Shown here: positions 1-10,814 of the stretch, one piece after another
How the letters are laid out: every line of letters starts with the position of its first letter
Numbering within the stretch: position 1 is the stretch's first letter
Origin: Adiantum capillus-veneris
Taxonomy: Eukaryota > Streptophyta > Polypodiopsida > Polypodiales > Pteridaceae
Assembly (NCBI GenBank): GCA_014529385.2
Contig: CM043953.1
Location: 75,649,372-75,713,371 of the forward strand
Direction: 5' to 3'
Length of the DNA: 64,000 nt
Position numbers and translations under genes: made by a program
Notes under the pieces: generated by a model
Seen by the model: the letters and a program-made list of their open reading frames with translations, nothing else
Databases searched by the model: none
What the model was told of the DNA's origin: nothing

Positions 1-743
1 TTTGGGGCTAATTCTGCTGATCTTTGTCGTTGAAATTTTGCAGGTCTTAGGACTGAAAACTGATGTTCTTTTGGCTAAATCTGCTGGTCTTTTAGGGCTG
101 AAAATTGCCTAGGCTGAAAGCTGTAATGGCTGAAAATCTGCAAACGCTAGAATCTCCAAAAACGCTAGGGGTGCAATCTGGAAACGCTAGGTGCTGGGAA
201 TGTGTGGGCGATAATCCTCATGATGAAAACCGCCAGGCTGATGCTGATGAGGACGATGACCTCCTGATGCAAAACGCTAGGGATGGGATTGGATAGCGAT
301 GAGGCTTGATGGAAAAACGCCAATGCTGTGGGGGTTCTTGCTTGAGAAGTTGCCTATTGAGCTTGGGCTCCTACTGCCTCTTCTGCCATTTAGTGCTAGT
401 CTAGGTTTTCTTATATACAAACTTACTCAATTTGCCCTACCTACTTTCCAACAAAAGTCACTTAAAAATAATAAGTGAAAAATGTCAAAAATAGGAAAAA
501 TAGACTAAATGCACTGGAAAATTCCCCTGAAGGATTCTGATGGATTCTGATGGGAATGCTTATGATCACGTTGTGTGCAGCCTGAGGATATGCATCTACA
601 ATAAGTGCCTGGGCATGCACGGTTTGCGAACAGACTCACAAAAGTACCAGAACACTCGCTAATCTAGACTGACTGGAGTGATTGAACCCTTGTCGTGCTG
701 TAGCTTGTCCATGGATACATAGGGTTGGATGTGTCACGTGACA
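1..743 (-). mobile_element. Element A: 3' LTR (partial, runs off the window)
   Basis: This segment aligns base by base with 4574-5303, so it is the second LTR of the same element; about 420 bp lie outside the window. Read on the - strand it begins with the palindrome TGTCACGTGACA at 732-743, a TG start that also contains a CACGTG core. The LTR is full of short recurring words such as aacgctagg and ggctgaaaatctg. The two LTRs differ by scattered substitutions and small indels, so the insertion is not very recent. Confidence 0.85.
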
Positions 744-757
744 TCCCCTCCTTTTCA
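744..757 (-). other. Element A polypurine tract
   Basis: On the - strand this reads GAAAAGGAGGGGA directly against the TG of the LTR. That is the expected position and composition of the plus-strand primer of an LTR retrotransposon, and it fixes the transcription direction of element A as leftward. Confidence 0.8.
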
Positions 758-1483
758 AAGTGAGGTATTGATACCGAACTGTATGGTGTCGAGGGAGATC
801 GCCAATAGCATCCGGAATCTTGGAAGGGACTCTTCGCTGGCCCACTCTGATGTGTGGGTCGTGCGGTACTTGAACTTCATAAAGGTCTGCAATGCTTGCT
901 TCTTTGGGCCGCGCTGAAAGCGACGCAAAGTCTTCTGTGGCTCCTTCAATGCTTCAACTTCGTCTAGAGTCCTGCTTCTTTCTTCTTCAAGAATCTCCAC
1001 GGCTGAAAATTCCTGAAACCACTTCCAACACAAAAACATGAACATACCCATTCCATGTAAAGTGAGTGGAAAAAATCTTGTCGTCCTACTAGACTGTGCA
1101 TGCAATGTAGATGAACCAATAGACGGAGTGCCAAACCGTTCACCACATACACGCAAACAATGAGATTGAATCTTTCTCTTCTGATCTAAAGCAATCAACT
1201 GTGGCAATTCACAACGGAGATGCCCATGCTTGGTGCTCATACTTTCATGTGCTCTTTCTACAACTGTGTCGTGCCAAGGAAGAGACATGGAATGTGGCTT
1301 CCTTGAATGCACACTTTTCAGCTTTTCATGAACAATCCGCATACATTCGTGCTCATTCATGAGTGAAACGTGCTCAACGTACAATATGTCATGCCTAGTA
1401 AAAGGGATCACATAAAGACGATGACGAAAATACAAGAACCGATCACGAATGAAACACTCGTACAATGCGTGCTGACTAATCAT
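755..1483 (-). CDS. Element A: conserved C-terminal domain of unknown function in place of RT/RNase H/integrase
   Basis: This is a 242-residue reading frame between the protease/acidic region and the polypurine tract. I recognise no RT (no YxDD), RNase H or integrase (no HHCC or DDE) motif in it. Element B carries a similar region (7560-8421) in the same order, sharing for example MISQHAL near the start, SMSLPWHDTV in the middle and GPKKQALQTFMKFKYR near the end. The match across two diverged copies suggests it was under selection as protein. In B it follows the upstream region in the same frame. In A the frame changes at a run of 12 G (1504-1515), so the separate ORF here probably results from slippage in that tract. 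Confidence 0.55.
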   Translation of the reverse strand: MISQHALYECFIRDRFLYFRHRLYVIPFTRHDILYVEHVSLMNEHECMRIVHEKLKSVHSRKPHSMSLPWHDTVVERAHESMSTKHGHLRCELPQLIALDQKRKIQSHCLRVCGERFGTPSIGSSTLHAQSSRTTRFFPLTLHGMGMFMFLCWKWFQEFSAVEILEEERSRTLDEVEALKEPQKTLRRFQRGPKKQALQTFMKFKYRTTHTSEWASEESLPRFRMLLAISLDTIQFGINTSL

Positions 1484-2233
1484 TCGAACACATAATACTT
1501 CTTGGGGGGGGGGGGTTCTTTGGACCTAGGCTCGAGAGCCAAGATCGATCCTTTGTGATTGATTGAATCTGCAACGAGGTTAGCTTCGCTAGAAAAAGCA
1601 TCAACTAATACATCATCCTTCTTGTGAACAATCACATCTTCTTCATGCAACTCATCATGCTTGTGAGAAATCACATCTTGATCATGCAAATCATCATGCT
1701 TGTCATTGTCATCCAAATCATCATGCTCATCATTGTCAATCAAATCATCATCATGCTTCTCATAATCATGCAAATCGTGTGTGTCATGCTTTGGAGAAGA
1801 AGAGACTGAGAGAGTCTCCTTCTCCTGAATCCGTTCAATCTTGTCTTGCACATTAGCAATGAGAGAGGGAGAATGAACAACTTCCTCTCCATGAATGACA
1901 ATGGGAGAGTCACTTTTGGCATTGAGAGTGAAAGTGTTAGCCTCCCAATCAATGAGAGGGTTAAGCTCACGAAACCATCGAATGCCCAAAATCATATCAC
2001 ATCTTGAGAGAGGAGAGACAAAACATCTTCTACGGAAAGTAGCTTGTTGAATTGAAAACAACACACCAAGACACTCTTGCGTGATGAGAGAGTCCATACC
2101 GGGAAAATAGCCAGAGACCTCGAGAGGAGATTTCTGACTTAACTTCTAGGCGGGCTCTCTCAACAAGAGAGGAACTGATCACATCTCGCATACTACCTGG
2201 GTCAAACAATATGACAAAACGTTGCCCCGACAT
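1480..2233 (-). pseudogene. Element A: retropepsin-like protease and acidic repeat tail (frameshifted)
   Basis: Reading leftward, the segment starts with GQRFVILFDPGSMRDVIS, a retropepsin active-site region with DPGS in place of D(T/S)G. It continues in another frame to DMILGIRWFRELNPLIDW, the usual C-terminal part of a gypsy protease. A tail rich in Asp and His follows, built from repeated HDDLHD-type units (about 1630-1790). At least one frameshift lies between the two protease halves. No polymerase domain follows, which marks the element as non-autonomous. Confidence 0.65.
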
Positions 2234-2247
2234 ATGACCATAACATT

Positions 2248-3708
2248 TTATGAGAGAATCATCAATGCAGGGTCAAGAGAAACTTGGGGCACACTCGTGT
2301 TATCAGTAATTGCATTGACAGAGGAAGTGGGTTCTGTGGATTCCTTAGATTCATTCGATTCAAGCTTAGGACATGTTCTTTTTATGTGACCCTTAATGTG
2401 ACAATGAAAACAACGACCTTCCTTAGAATAAGTGCTTTGCTCTACCAACGTGATGTATCGTCCTACAATTCCTTGTGCTACCTTTTCATATGGAGTAAGC
2501 TTAGGTTTAGCAATTGTGTTAGCCTCACCCTTAGGTTCATTGGAAGAATTCTTTTCTGAGAGACTATTGGAAGATTGGTTAGAAGAGTTACCGTTCTTAC
2601 CATTCTTACCGTTCTGAGAAGTCTGCGAGGTACTTGTGGAAGTCTTGTTCTCCTTAGGCTTTCCCTTGTTGTGCTTCATCTCCTGTGTGAGAGCAATCGC
2701 TACCACCTTGTTGAGATCGATTGGATCGAGCACCTCGACATCGTACTTGATATACTCGTCCAATCCATAAAGGAATGCCCCTATGCGTTCATCATTTGAC
2801 TTGCGTAATTGGGTACCTAGCTGCAAAACATGATTAGCAAAAGACATAACCGGCATACCATTTCGCTTGAGAGCGTGCCAATCGTCCTTCAATCGTGCGA
2901 GGTACTGAGGTGGCATAAACCGCGCCTTGAGCTTGTCTTGGAAATTAGCCCAATTGAAGGAAAGGGGCGTGAATTCATTGGCTTCCTGTAACTGCGCAGC
3001 TAATTGTGCCTCTTGCCATGCGTGGTACCAATTGATGGCATCATTGGCAAGGTACATAGTTGCCGTCAAAGCCTTGCTATTCCGTGTCTTCTTAGTTGTC
3101 TCAAAATAAGCATTAAATTGATGCAACCAAGAATGAATAACCGTAGCATCCATTTTACCATCATACTTACTGAAGGTCAACTTCTCTGTGCCTGGATTGT
3201 TAGAATCTGCCTCGTGGCTTGCGCCACTTGAGGAACTTTTACGATCTTTGGCTGGTTCGGACTTTGAGACAAGTACTTGTCGAACCAATTCTTGAGTGCG
3301 GAGGTCTCGTTGAGCCTCACGCTCGGCCTCCAAGGCCGCTCGTCTTGCTTCTCTTTGAGCCTCCCGATCAGCCTCCAAGGCCGCTCGTCTTACTTCAGCT
3401 TCCTCTTGTCTTTGTGCTTTTCTTTCTTCTCGTTCACCGTGCTCGCGTTTCAAGGCAATGCGATTTGCTTCTTGTTGTATGGCAATTCTTTCGTTTCCTT
3501 CTTCGCGCACGCGATTCGCTTCTTGTTGTTGGGCCATCATGTCCAACATCGACTTGACCATCGCCTCCATGGAAGTTGGTACAACTCGTGGTGTAGATGG
3601 AGAAGGGGGAGGGTCGGAAAAATCTCTTGGTGGGGAGAACTCTTCGTCGCCTCTCTCATGCTCATCACTTGTATGCGAAGTATCCATTCCGCTTTGGGTG
3701 ATGACCAT
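2248..3708 (-). CDS. gag: Element A: Gag polyprotein of a Ty3/gypsy-like retrotransposon
   Basis: This is an intact 486-residue frame beginning MVITQSGMDTS, the same start as in element B. An Arg/Glu/Ala-rich, probably coiled-coil segment (about residues 70-155) comes first. A plant gypsy Gag core follows, with AINWYHAWQEAQ, NFQDKLKARFMP and DEYIKYDVEVL. A CCHC zinc knuckle (CX2CX4HX4C) lies at residues 433-446. It would form the capsid-like particle and bind RNA. The frame ends shortly before the protease, and in element B Gag and protease are fused, so a one-base indel near 2262 probably separates them here. Confidence 0.85.
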   Translation of the reverse strand: MVITQSGMDTSHTSDEHERGDEEFSPPRDFSDPPPSPSTPRVVPTSMEAMVKSMLDMMAQQQEANRVREEGNERIAIQQEANRIALKREHGEREERKAQRQEEAEVRRAALEADREAQREARRAALEAEREAQRDLRTQELVRQVLVSKSEPAKDRKSSSSGASHEADSNNPGTEKLTFSKYDGKMDATVIHSWLHQFNAYFETTKKTRNSKALTATMYLANDAINWYHAWQEAQLAAQLQEANEFTPLSFNWANFQDKLKARFMPPQYLARLKDDWHALKRNGMPVMSFANHVLQLGTQLRKSNDERIGAFLYGLDEYIKYDVEVLDPIDLNKVVAIALTQEMKHNKGKPKENKTSTSTSQTSQNGKNGKNGNSSNQSSNSLSEKNSSNEPKGEANTIAKPKLTPYEKVAQGIVGRYITLVEQSTYSKEGRCFHCHIKGHIKRTCPKLESNESKESTEPTSSVNAITDNTSVPQVSLDPALMILS

Positions 3709-4140
3709 GCACTATGATCTTTGGTTCTTAAGTTCACGAGTAACTTGGGTTCTTGAGGGTCTTGGGTTCTTGAGGGTCTTGAGGTTCTTGAGGTTTTCTT
3801 TCGCTTGCAATCTGTGTTTGAGAAGGATCTTCTGTTCACCCGAGTTCTACTCTTTTCCGCGGGCGCACCCCTTGGCGGCCTTGCGCTCACACCAAGGTTG
3901 CTTTTTCCCACCTGACGTCGATTGGCCGGCCGCTAAGTGCACGGTCCGCTCTCAATGAGTGAAAAAAGGCACAAGGGGAGGCCGGACAAGCCCTTCGTTC
4001 TTGGGTTTCCTCTCACTCTTCAAAAACACGATTAGGAATCGACACATCCAAGTGAACTTGGGTTCGTGCGACCTCAACAAGGAAAAAAAATTATGTGGTT
4101 CTTGTGGTTCTTTCCTTGAGTGATACAGAACACTGTCAAA

Positions 4141-4152
4141 GCTTTGATACCA
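4141..4152 (-). other. Element A primer-binding site (initiator tRNA-Met)
   Basis: The - strand reads TGGTATCAAAGC one base inside the 5' LTR. This matches the 3' end of plant initiator tRNA-Met (…GATACCA), the most common primer of plant LTR retrotransposons. It confirms the orientation and the LTR boundary. Confidence 0.85.
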
Positions 4153-4153
4153 A

Positions 4154-5303
4154 TGTAAGGTGCAACAGAATGAATGTTTGAACTTTGCTCAAGATGAGTG
4201 CTCCGAATTGTGCTCAAGGTTCCTTTTGTTCTTATGGAAGGGAGAGCCTTCCGTTCTTAATGAGAGAGTGCTATGGTCACAAACAAATTGAATGGACACT
4301 GTGCGTGCAAGTGTATGAGACTGAGAGCTAGAGAGAGAAGAGAGATACGACACCAGAGACGTAAAACCCTCCTCCGAAGGCCCCACTCTCGTCGGCGAGA
4401 GTGATCTACTTATGATTGCACAAACTGAATGCATGTGACTGATGCAAGTCTAGGCTATATCGGCGATGACGATGGGGATGGCGAAACCGACCTAAGGGCT
4501 GAAATCTGCAATCTTTTATCTGCTGTCCAAAAACGCTATGGACTGAAATTTGCTGCAAATCCATAACGCTGGTTTTGGGGCTGATTCTACTGATCTTTGT
4601 CGCTGAAATTCTGCAGGTCTTAGGGCTGAAAACTGATGTTCTTTTGGCTGAATGTGCTGGTCTTTTAGGGCTGAAAATCGCCTAGGAATGCTGGAAAGGC
4701 TGAAAATCTGCAAACGCTAGAATCTCCAAAAACGCTAGGGGTGAAATCTGGAAACGCTAGGTGCTGGGAGTGTGTGGGCGATAATCCTCATGATGAAAAA
4801 CGCGAGGCTGATGACTATGAGGACGATGACCTCCTGATGCAAAACTCTAGGGATGGGATTGGATGGCGATGAGGCTTGATGGAAAAACACCAATGCTGTG
4901 GGGGTTCTTGCTTGAGAAGTTGCTGTTGAGCTTGGGCTCCTGCTGCCTCTTCTGCCATTTAGTGCTAGTCTAGGTTTGCTTATATACAAACTTACTCAAT
5001 TTGCCCTACCTAACTTTCCAACAAAAGTCACTTAAAAATAATAAGTGAAAAATGTCAAAAATAGGGAAAATAGGCTAAATGCACTGGAAAATTCCCCTGA
5101 AGGATTCTGATGGGAATGCTTATGATCATGCTATGTGCAACCAGAGGATATGCATCTACAATAAGTGCCTGGGCATGCACGGTCTGCGAACAGACTCACA
5201 AAAGTGCCAGAACACTGGCTAATCTAGATTGTTTGGACTGATTGAACCCTTGTCGTGCTGTAGCTTGTCCACGTACACATAGGGTTGGATGTGTCACGTG
5301 ACA
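4154..5303 (-). mobile_element. Element A: complete 5' LTR (1150 bp)
   Basis: On the + strand the LTR starts TGTAAGG and ends GTGTCACGTGACA; on the coding strand it runs from TGTCACGTG to TTACA. It lies beside the primer-binding site on one side and unrelated DNA starting ctaag on the other. The left target-site copy is outside the window, so the TSD cannot be checked. Confidence 0.85.
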
Positions 5304-6000
5304 CTAAGTCATGGTTGAAAATGTGAGGAAAGCAAGTTCAGATGTGACCAAAAGATGAGTACTCTAGTAGTGTGTGGTACTCAGACTCTCGAACTTGAAG
5401 TGAGCATAATGTGCACACTCGATTTGACTCTTCTCCATTTCCTCAACGCCCCGTCTCGCATCGTAGGGAGTAGGAGCTAAGCCGAATGGCTGCGATAGTG
5501 CGTATCACTGACAAGGGGATAAGCTCAAGCATGTAAGGGTGAGTACGGTTTTCTCTTTCAGCAAAGAACATGGTTTTGTAGTTGGGAAAACTATGTGAAA
5601 ACTTTAGGACAAAAAGCTTTCAACTATAGTGACATCGGACGTAATTTTAAAAAGCAAGAAAGGCTAGCTATTTCAAGTATTGATTGCCCTTGTAATTGCC
5701 TTTTCTTCAAACATAAATGGAGCTTTGGGTCATGTAATTACTGCCGATTGTTCTATTCTTCTTTCGGATTTCTTAAAAGACCTTTTCTCAAGAGGTACTA
5801 AATATAGGCTCCCTTCCTCGAATGACTCTTGCCTTCTCAAAGCCATAGAGAAATGAATTTCTCGTTTCGTAGTAAAGTCTTAGGAGTCTTTAGGAGTTCA
5901 AGGTGTTTTTATTCATTGGAAGTTTGTAGTCCTCAAGAAAGCTTCTTTGAAATAAGCATCTTGCTTTAGGAACGTTTCTTTAGGAAGGAATAGCTTATCT
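5304..6000 (+). other. Flank and degenerate 5' part of the Penelope-like element
   Basis: No gene can be supported in this stretch. It lies between element A and the first recognisable RT motif. Short coding-like pieces (for example 5595-5801, Cys- and Phe-rich) may belong to the N-terminal region of the Penelope-like protein, but I see no diagnostic motif. Confidence 0.35.
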
Positions 6001-6600
6001 TCTTTTGATCGTGATGCTCTTAGGAAATTTCATCGTGATTTTGTAATCTGTTACGTAGATAAGTGCTCTAATAACTTTGTTGTTACGTGCAAAAAGTTCT
6101 ATTTAGAATGCTTGTTAGGTGAAGTAAACTCTCAGACTTACAATGGTTGTGATCTTTCAATGCAAGAGGTTATCTTGAAACATCAAGATTTTTGTAAGTC
6201 TGAGAGTTTCAAGTGCCAGCCTAAATTACCTTTTTTATATACTGTTTGGAAGTTCCACAAGAACCCGATAAAACTTAGATTTATAGCTGCTTCTTGTAAC
6301 ACCTCTTTGACCGAGGTTTCCAAATCGCTTCGTTATTGTTTCAAAGCCATTTTAGTATTTTACCTAGCGTAAATGAATTGTGAAAAATTTGCTAAAGGAA
6401 GCAGACGTACCTACCGGTTCAAGTTGGATTTTAAATGATTCAGTAGATGTGATTCCTGTTATGAAGTTTTTGAACTTTTCAAGAAGCCTTAAGGAGAAAT
6501 CTGCTCCTTTATGTCTCCAAACTTTTGATTTTACAACACTATATACGAAGCTAAATTTGGAGGACCTTAAATTCAGAGTCAAGTCTCTTATTTGAAAAGT
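6001..6600 (+). pseudogene. Penelope-like element reverse transcriptase, N-terminal part (interrupted)
   Basis: The translation from 6001 contains FHRDFVICYVDKCSNNFVV and CKKFYLECLLGEV, matching the DKA.NN…CK.YY motif of Penelope-like RTs. LYTVWKFHKNP and LRFIAASCNTSLTEVSK (a KxHKNP…RFI segment) follow. After a frameshift near 6375 the frame continues to TFDFTTLYTKLNLEDLK, the RT motif-A block (FDFTTLYTKL). Coding then breaks up near 6600 and element B begins about 100 bp later. The matching downstream half lies at 10815-11500. Frameshifts and stops make this a fossil. No GIY-YIG endonuclease is visible. Confidence 0.75.
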
Positions 6601-6699
6601 TTTTGCGTACAAGCTTGAGAAGGATAGGTAGAAAGCATTGCTAGTAGAAATGTAAGCTTTGAACTTTGATTTCTTATGGTTAAAAAGTAAGAATGTAGA

Positions 6700-7537
6700 T
6701 GACGAGATTGGTTGAAATCTGAAAACGCTAATGGCTGAAATCTACAAATCTTTATCTGCTGAATTTTGACTCTATGTTGGTGACGGCGGCGATGACGACG
6801 ATGCAACGACGACGCGCTGAAAATGCAGATGCTGAAATCTGCGTTTTCCAGGCTGAATTTGTAAACTACACTGGATCTGACTCTGCCGCGAGAATGTGCT
6901 GCGGGAAGGTGAGATCTGCGGGGTTCGGGACTTCTACTGCGGCGTCTGACTGCTGAAAACTGAAAACGTTGAAGCCTCTTGTGGTCTTGTCGGGACGAAT
7001 CTGCAAAATGCTAGGGGCTCATGCTGATGCAAAAACGCTAGGCTGATTCTGCTATTTGATGCCAAAACGGTAGGTGCTGTGCTGTTTTGCTACTGTCGAG
7101 ATTGATCTGCCGTGCAAAAACGCCAGGGCTGTTGTAGGGGAAAAACGTTAGGTTTGCTGATGGGGGGGGAGTCTAGCTGAGAAGGTGCCTGTTGAACCTT
7201 GGTTCTTACTCCCTCTTCTGCCAGAAAGTGCTAGTGCTAGGTTCCCTTATATAAAATGCTTGCTCATTTTGCCCTACCCAGTTTCCCAACAAAAGTCACT
7301 TAAAAATAATAAGTGAAAATCGGCTAAAATAGGGAAAATAGGTCTATGCACTATAAAAATGCTCCTGATGCGTTTTGATGGTAATCTGATGGTCATGCTG
7401 TGTGCAACCAGAGGATATGCATCTACTCTAAGTGTCTGGATATGCACGGTCTGCGAACAGACTCACAAAAGTACCAAAACACTTCCTAATTTAGGTTGAC
7501 TGAACTGAATTGAACCCTTGTCATGAAGTAGCTCGTC
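6700..7537 (-). mobile_element. Element B: 3' LTR (truncated at both ends)
   Basis: This segment is related to the LTR of element A, with the same gctgaaatct / aaaacgctagg words and the same ataagtgaaaa…atgcac block. The outer edge is unclear, at about 6697-6713. At the inner edge the last ~38 bp, including TGTCACGTGACA and part of the polypurine tract, are deleted: gctcgtcc joins directly to ctccttttc. Confidence 0.65.
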
Positions 7538-8822
7538 CCTCCTTTTCAAAGTGAGGTACTAGTACCGAATTGCGTATGGAATCCTGGGAAGGACTTTTCG
7601 GCGGCCCACTCTGATGCGTGGGTCATGCGATACTTGAACTTCATAAAGGTCTGCAACGCTTGCTTCTTTGGGCCGCGTCGAAAGCGACAGTCTTGTGTGG
7701 CTCCTTCGTTGCTTCAACTTCGTCGATAGTCATGCGTCTACCTTCTTCAAGAATCTCAGAGGATGAAATTCTTGAAATCAATTCCAACGAAAAACATGAA
7801 CATACCCATTCCATGTAAAGTGACTGGAAAAATTCTATTCCTTCGAAAAAATTGTCCATGCAATGGAGATGAACATAGAGACGGAGTGCCAAACCGTTCA
7901 TCAAACACACGCAAACAATGGGGTCGAATCTTGACTTTTTGATCTAAATCAATCAACTGTGGCAAATCACAATGGAAATGCCGATGCTTGATGCTCAATC
8001 CTTCTTGTGCTCTTTCGGATACTGTATCATGCCAAGGAAGAGACATGGAATGTGAATTCTTTGAATGCAAACATTTCATCTTTCCATGAGTAATCCGCAT
8101 ACATCCGTGCTCATTCATGAGTGAATCGTGCTCATCGTACAATATGTCATGCCTGTGAAAAGAGATCACATAAGGACGGTGACTAAAATACAGGAAAGCA
8201 TCATGAATGAAACACTCGAACAATGCGTGCTGACTAATCATTCGAACACAGTATACTTCCTGTGGGGTTCTTTGGACCTCGACTCGAGAGTCAAAATCGG
8301 TTCTTCGTGATTGATTGAATCTTCCTGTGGGGGTCTGTGGACCTGGACTCGAAAGCCAAGATCGATTCTTCGTGATTGATCGAATCTGTAACGAGGTTAG
8401 CTTCGCTAGAAAAAGCATCAACTAAACCGTCATCCTTGTGAACAATCACATCTTTTTCTTGCAAATCATCATGCTTGTGAGTAATCACAACTTGATCATG
8501 CAAATCATCATGCTTATCATTATCATGCAAATCATGTGTGTCATGCTTTGGAAAAGAAGAGACTGAAAGAGTCTCCTTTTCCGGATTCTTTGCAATCTTC
8601 GCCTGCACATTAGAAATGAGAGATGAAGAATGAACAACTTGCTCTCTACGAATGATAAGGGGGGAGTCACTTCTGGCATTGAAAGTGAACGTATTTTCTG
8701 CCCAATCAATGAGAGGGTTATGCTCACGAAACCATCAAATGCCTAAAAGCATATCACATCCTGAAAGAGGAGAGACTACAAATTTTCTGCGGCAGAACAC
8801 TTGTTGAACAATGAACAAAACA
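7538..8822 (-). pseudogene. Element B: protease tail, acidic repeats and conserved unknown domain (broken)
   Basis: This holds the same order as element A. A protease C-terminal block with DMLLGI and NPLIDW (about 8680-8760) is followed by a His/Asp-rich tail (about 8450-8560). The unknown domain, with MISQHALFECFI, SMSLPWHDTV and LHGMGMFMFF, follows at 7756-8240, and GPKKQALQTFMKFKYR lies near 7625-7675. Several stops and frameshifts separate the parts. The A/B conservation of the unknown domain is the main evidence that it was translated. Confidence 0.6.
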
Positions 8823-10406
8823 TCAAGGCACTCTACCGGGAGAGAAGTCTGACACCTCGAGAGGAGATGTCTTGCTAACCTCCAAGCGGGCTCTTGCGAC
8901 AAGAGAGTCACTTATCAAATCATGCATACTGCTTGGGTCAAACAATATGACAAAGCGTTGACCCTTCACATGACCATAACACTTAATGAGAGACTCATCA
9001 ATGGGAGGATCATGAGAAACATGGGTCACACTCGTGTTCTCATTTTTTGCATTGACAGAGGAAGTGGGTTCTGTGGGTTCTTTAGTTTCATTAGATTCAA
9101 GGTTACTTTTTATGTGACTCTTGATGTGACAATGAAAACAACGACCTTCCTTAGAATAAATGCTTTGTTCTTCTGACATGATGTATCCTCCTAAAATTTC
9201 TTGTTCTGCCTTTTCATCTGGAGTGAGCTTAGATTCAATTGTGTTAGCTTTATCCTTAGGTTCATTTGGAGAGTTCTTTTCTGAGAGACTATTGGAAGAT
9301 TGGTTAGAAGAGTTACTGTTCTTACCATTCTTACCGCTCTTACTATTCTGAGGGTTCTGAGAAGCCTGGGAGGTACTTTGAGACGACTTGTTCTCCTTAG
9401 GCTTGCCCTTGTTGTGCTTCATCTCTTGGGAGAGAGCAATAGCTACCGCCTTGTTGAGATCCGCTGGGTCGAAGACTTCTACATCAAACTTGATATATTC
9501 GTCCAACCCAAAAAGGAAAGCCTCTTTGCGCTCATCATTCGATTTGCGTAATTGGGTGCCGAGGTGCAAAACACAGTTAGAAAAAGACATGACCGGCATA
9601 CCATTCTGCTTGAGATTGCGCCAATCTTCTTTCAATCGTGCTAGGTACTGAGGAGGCATAAACCGCGCCTTGAGCTTGTCTTGGAAGTTGGCCCAATCGA
9701 AGGAAAGGGGTGCGTCTTCGTCGGCTTCCTCTAGGTGCATTGCCAATTGTGCCTCTTGCCATGCATGGTACCAATTGATGGCATCACCGGCAAGGTACAT
9801 AGCTGCCGTCAAAACCTTGTTATTCCCTGTCTTCTTAGTTGTCGCAAAATAAGCATTAAATTAATGCAACCAAGAATGAATAACTCTAGCATCCATCTTA
9901 CCATCATATTTATTGAACGTGACCTTCTCTGTGATTGGGTTGTTGGAGTCCGAATCTCGGCTTGCACCACTTGATGAACTACCATCATCATTGGCCGGCT
10001 CGGGTTTCGAGGTGAGAACTTGTCGAACCAACTCTTGCATGCGTAGTTCTCTCTGTGCCTCACGCTCTACCTGTCTTTCTTCGGCCGCCAAGCGCGCTTG
10101 CTCCATGGCTGCCTGTCGTTCTGCTTTTCTTTCTTTTCGTTCCTCGGCCGCCAAGCGCACTTCGCGATCCAAGGATTCTTGTCTTTTTTGCCGTTCACGC
10201 TTCTCGGCAACGCGATTCGCTTCTTGTTGTGCCATCATGTCCATCATCGACTTGACCAAAGCTTCCATAGGAGTTGGTGCAATCCTTGGCGTAGATGGGG
10301 AAGGGGGAGGGGAAAAAAAACCTCCTGGTGGGGAAAATTCTTCTTCGCCACTGCCATGCTCATCACCTCCATGCGAAGTATCCATTCCGCTTCGGGTAAT
10401 GACCAT
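8823..10406 (-). pseudogene. gag: Element B: Gag-protease fusion with one in-frame stop
   Basis: This is one frame of about 527 codons from the Met of MVITRSGMDTS at 10406, interrupted by a single stop codon at 9861-9863. Element A has a Gln codon there, so a CAA to TAA change is likely. It holds a charged coiled-coil region, the Gag core (AINWYHAWQEAQ, FMPPQYLARLK) and a knuckle that starts CFHCHIKSH but has lost its last Cys. It runs directly into the protease start GQRFVILFDPSSM. The fusion shows that Gag and protease are a single product in this family. Confidence 0.75.
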
Positions 10407-10532
10407 ACACTGAAGTCTTGGGTTCATAAGTTCACGAGGAACTTGGGTTTTTGTGAGTCTTGGTTCTTGAGTCTTGAGTTTCTTGAGTTTCTTGAGGGTC
10501 TTGAGTCTTGAGGTTCTGGAGTCTTGAGGTTC

Positions 10533-10796
10533 TAATAAGTGAAAATTGGCTAAAATAGGGAAAATAGGCGTATGCACTGTAAAAATGCTCTTGATGGGTT
10601 CGGATGGTAATCTGATGGTCATGCTGTGTGCAACTAGAGGATATGTATCTACTCTAAGTGTCTGGACATGCACGGTCTGCGAACAGACTCACAAAAGTGC
10701 CAGAACACTTCCTAATTTAGGCTAACTGAAGTGAACTGAACCCTTGTCATGAAGTAGCTTGTCCACGTACACATAGGGTTAGATGTGCACGTGACA
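10533..10796 (-). mobile_element. Element B: remnant of the 5' LTR
   Basis: Only the last ~264 bp of the LTR remain, ending GTGCACGTGACA. They join directly to the Gag leader (repeats of gagtcttgaggttct), so the primer-binding site and most of the LTR are deleted. The base run after the LTR is agatg. The same five bases occur at 6695-6699 near the other end and may be the target-site duplication. Confidence 0.65.
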
Positions 10797-10814
10797 AGAT
10801 GTAGACGAAGGAAG

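Noticed and set aside
3219..3958. Overlapping + strand ORFs of 112-166 residues opposite element A
   Set aside because: They are antisense to the well-supported Gag frame and made of Leu/Ser/Arg-rich shadow translation without any domain.
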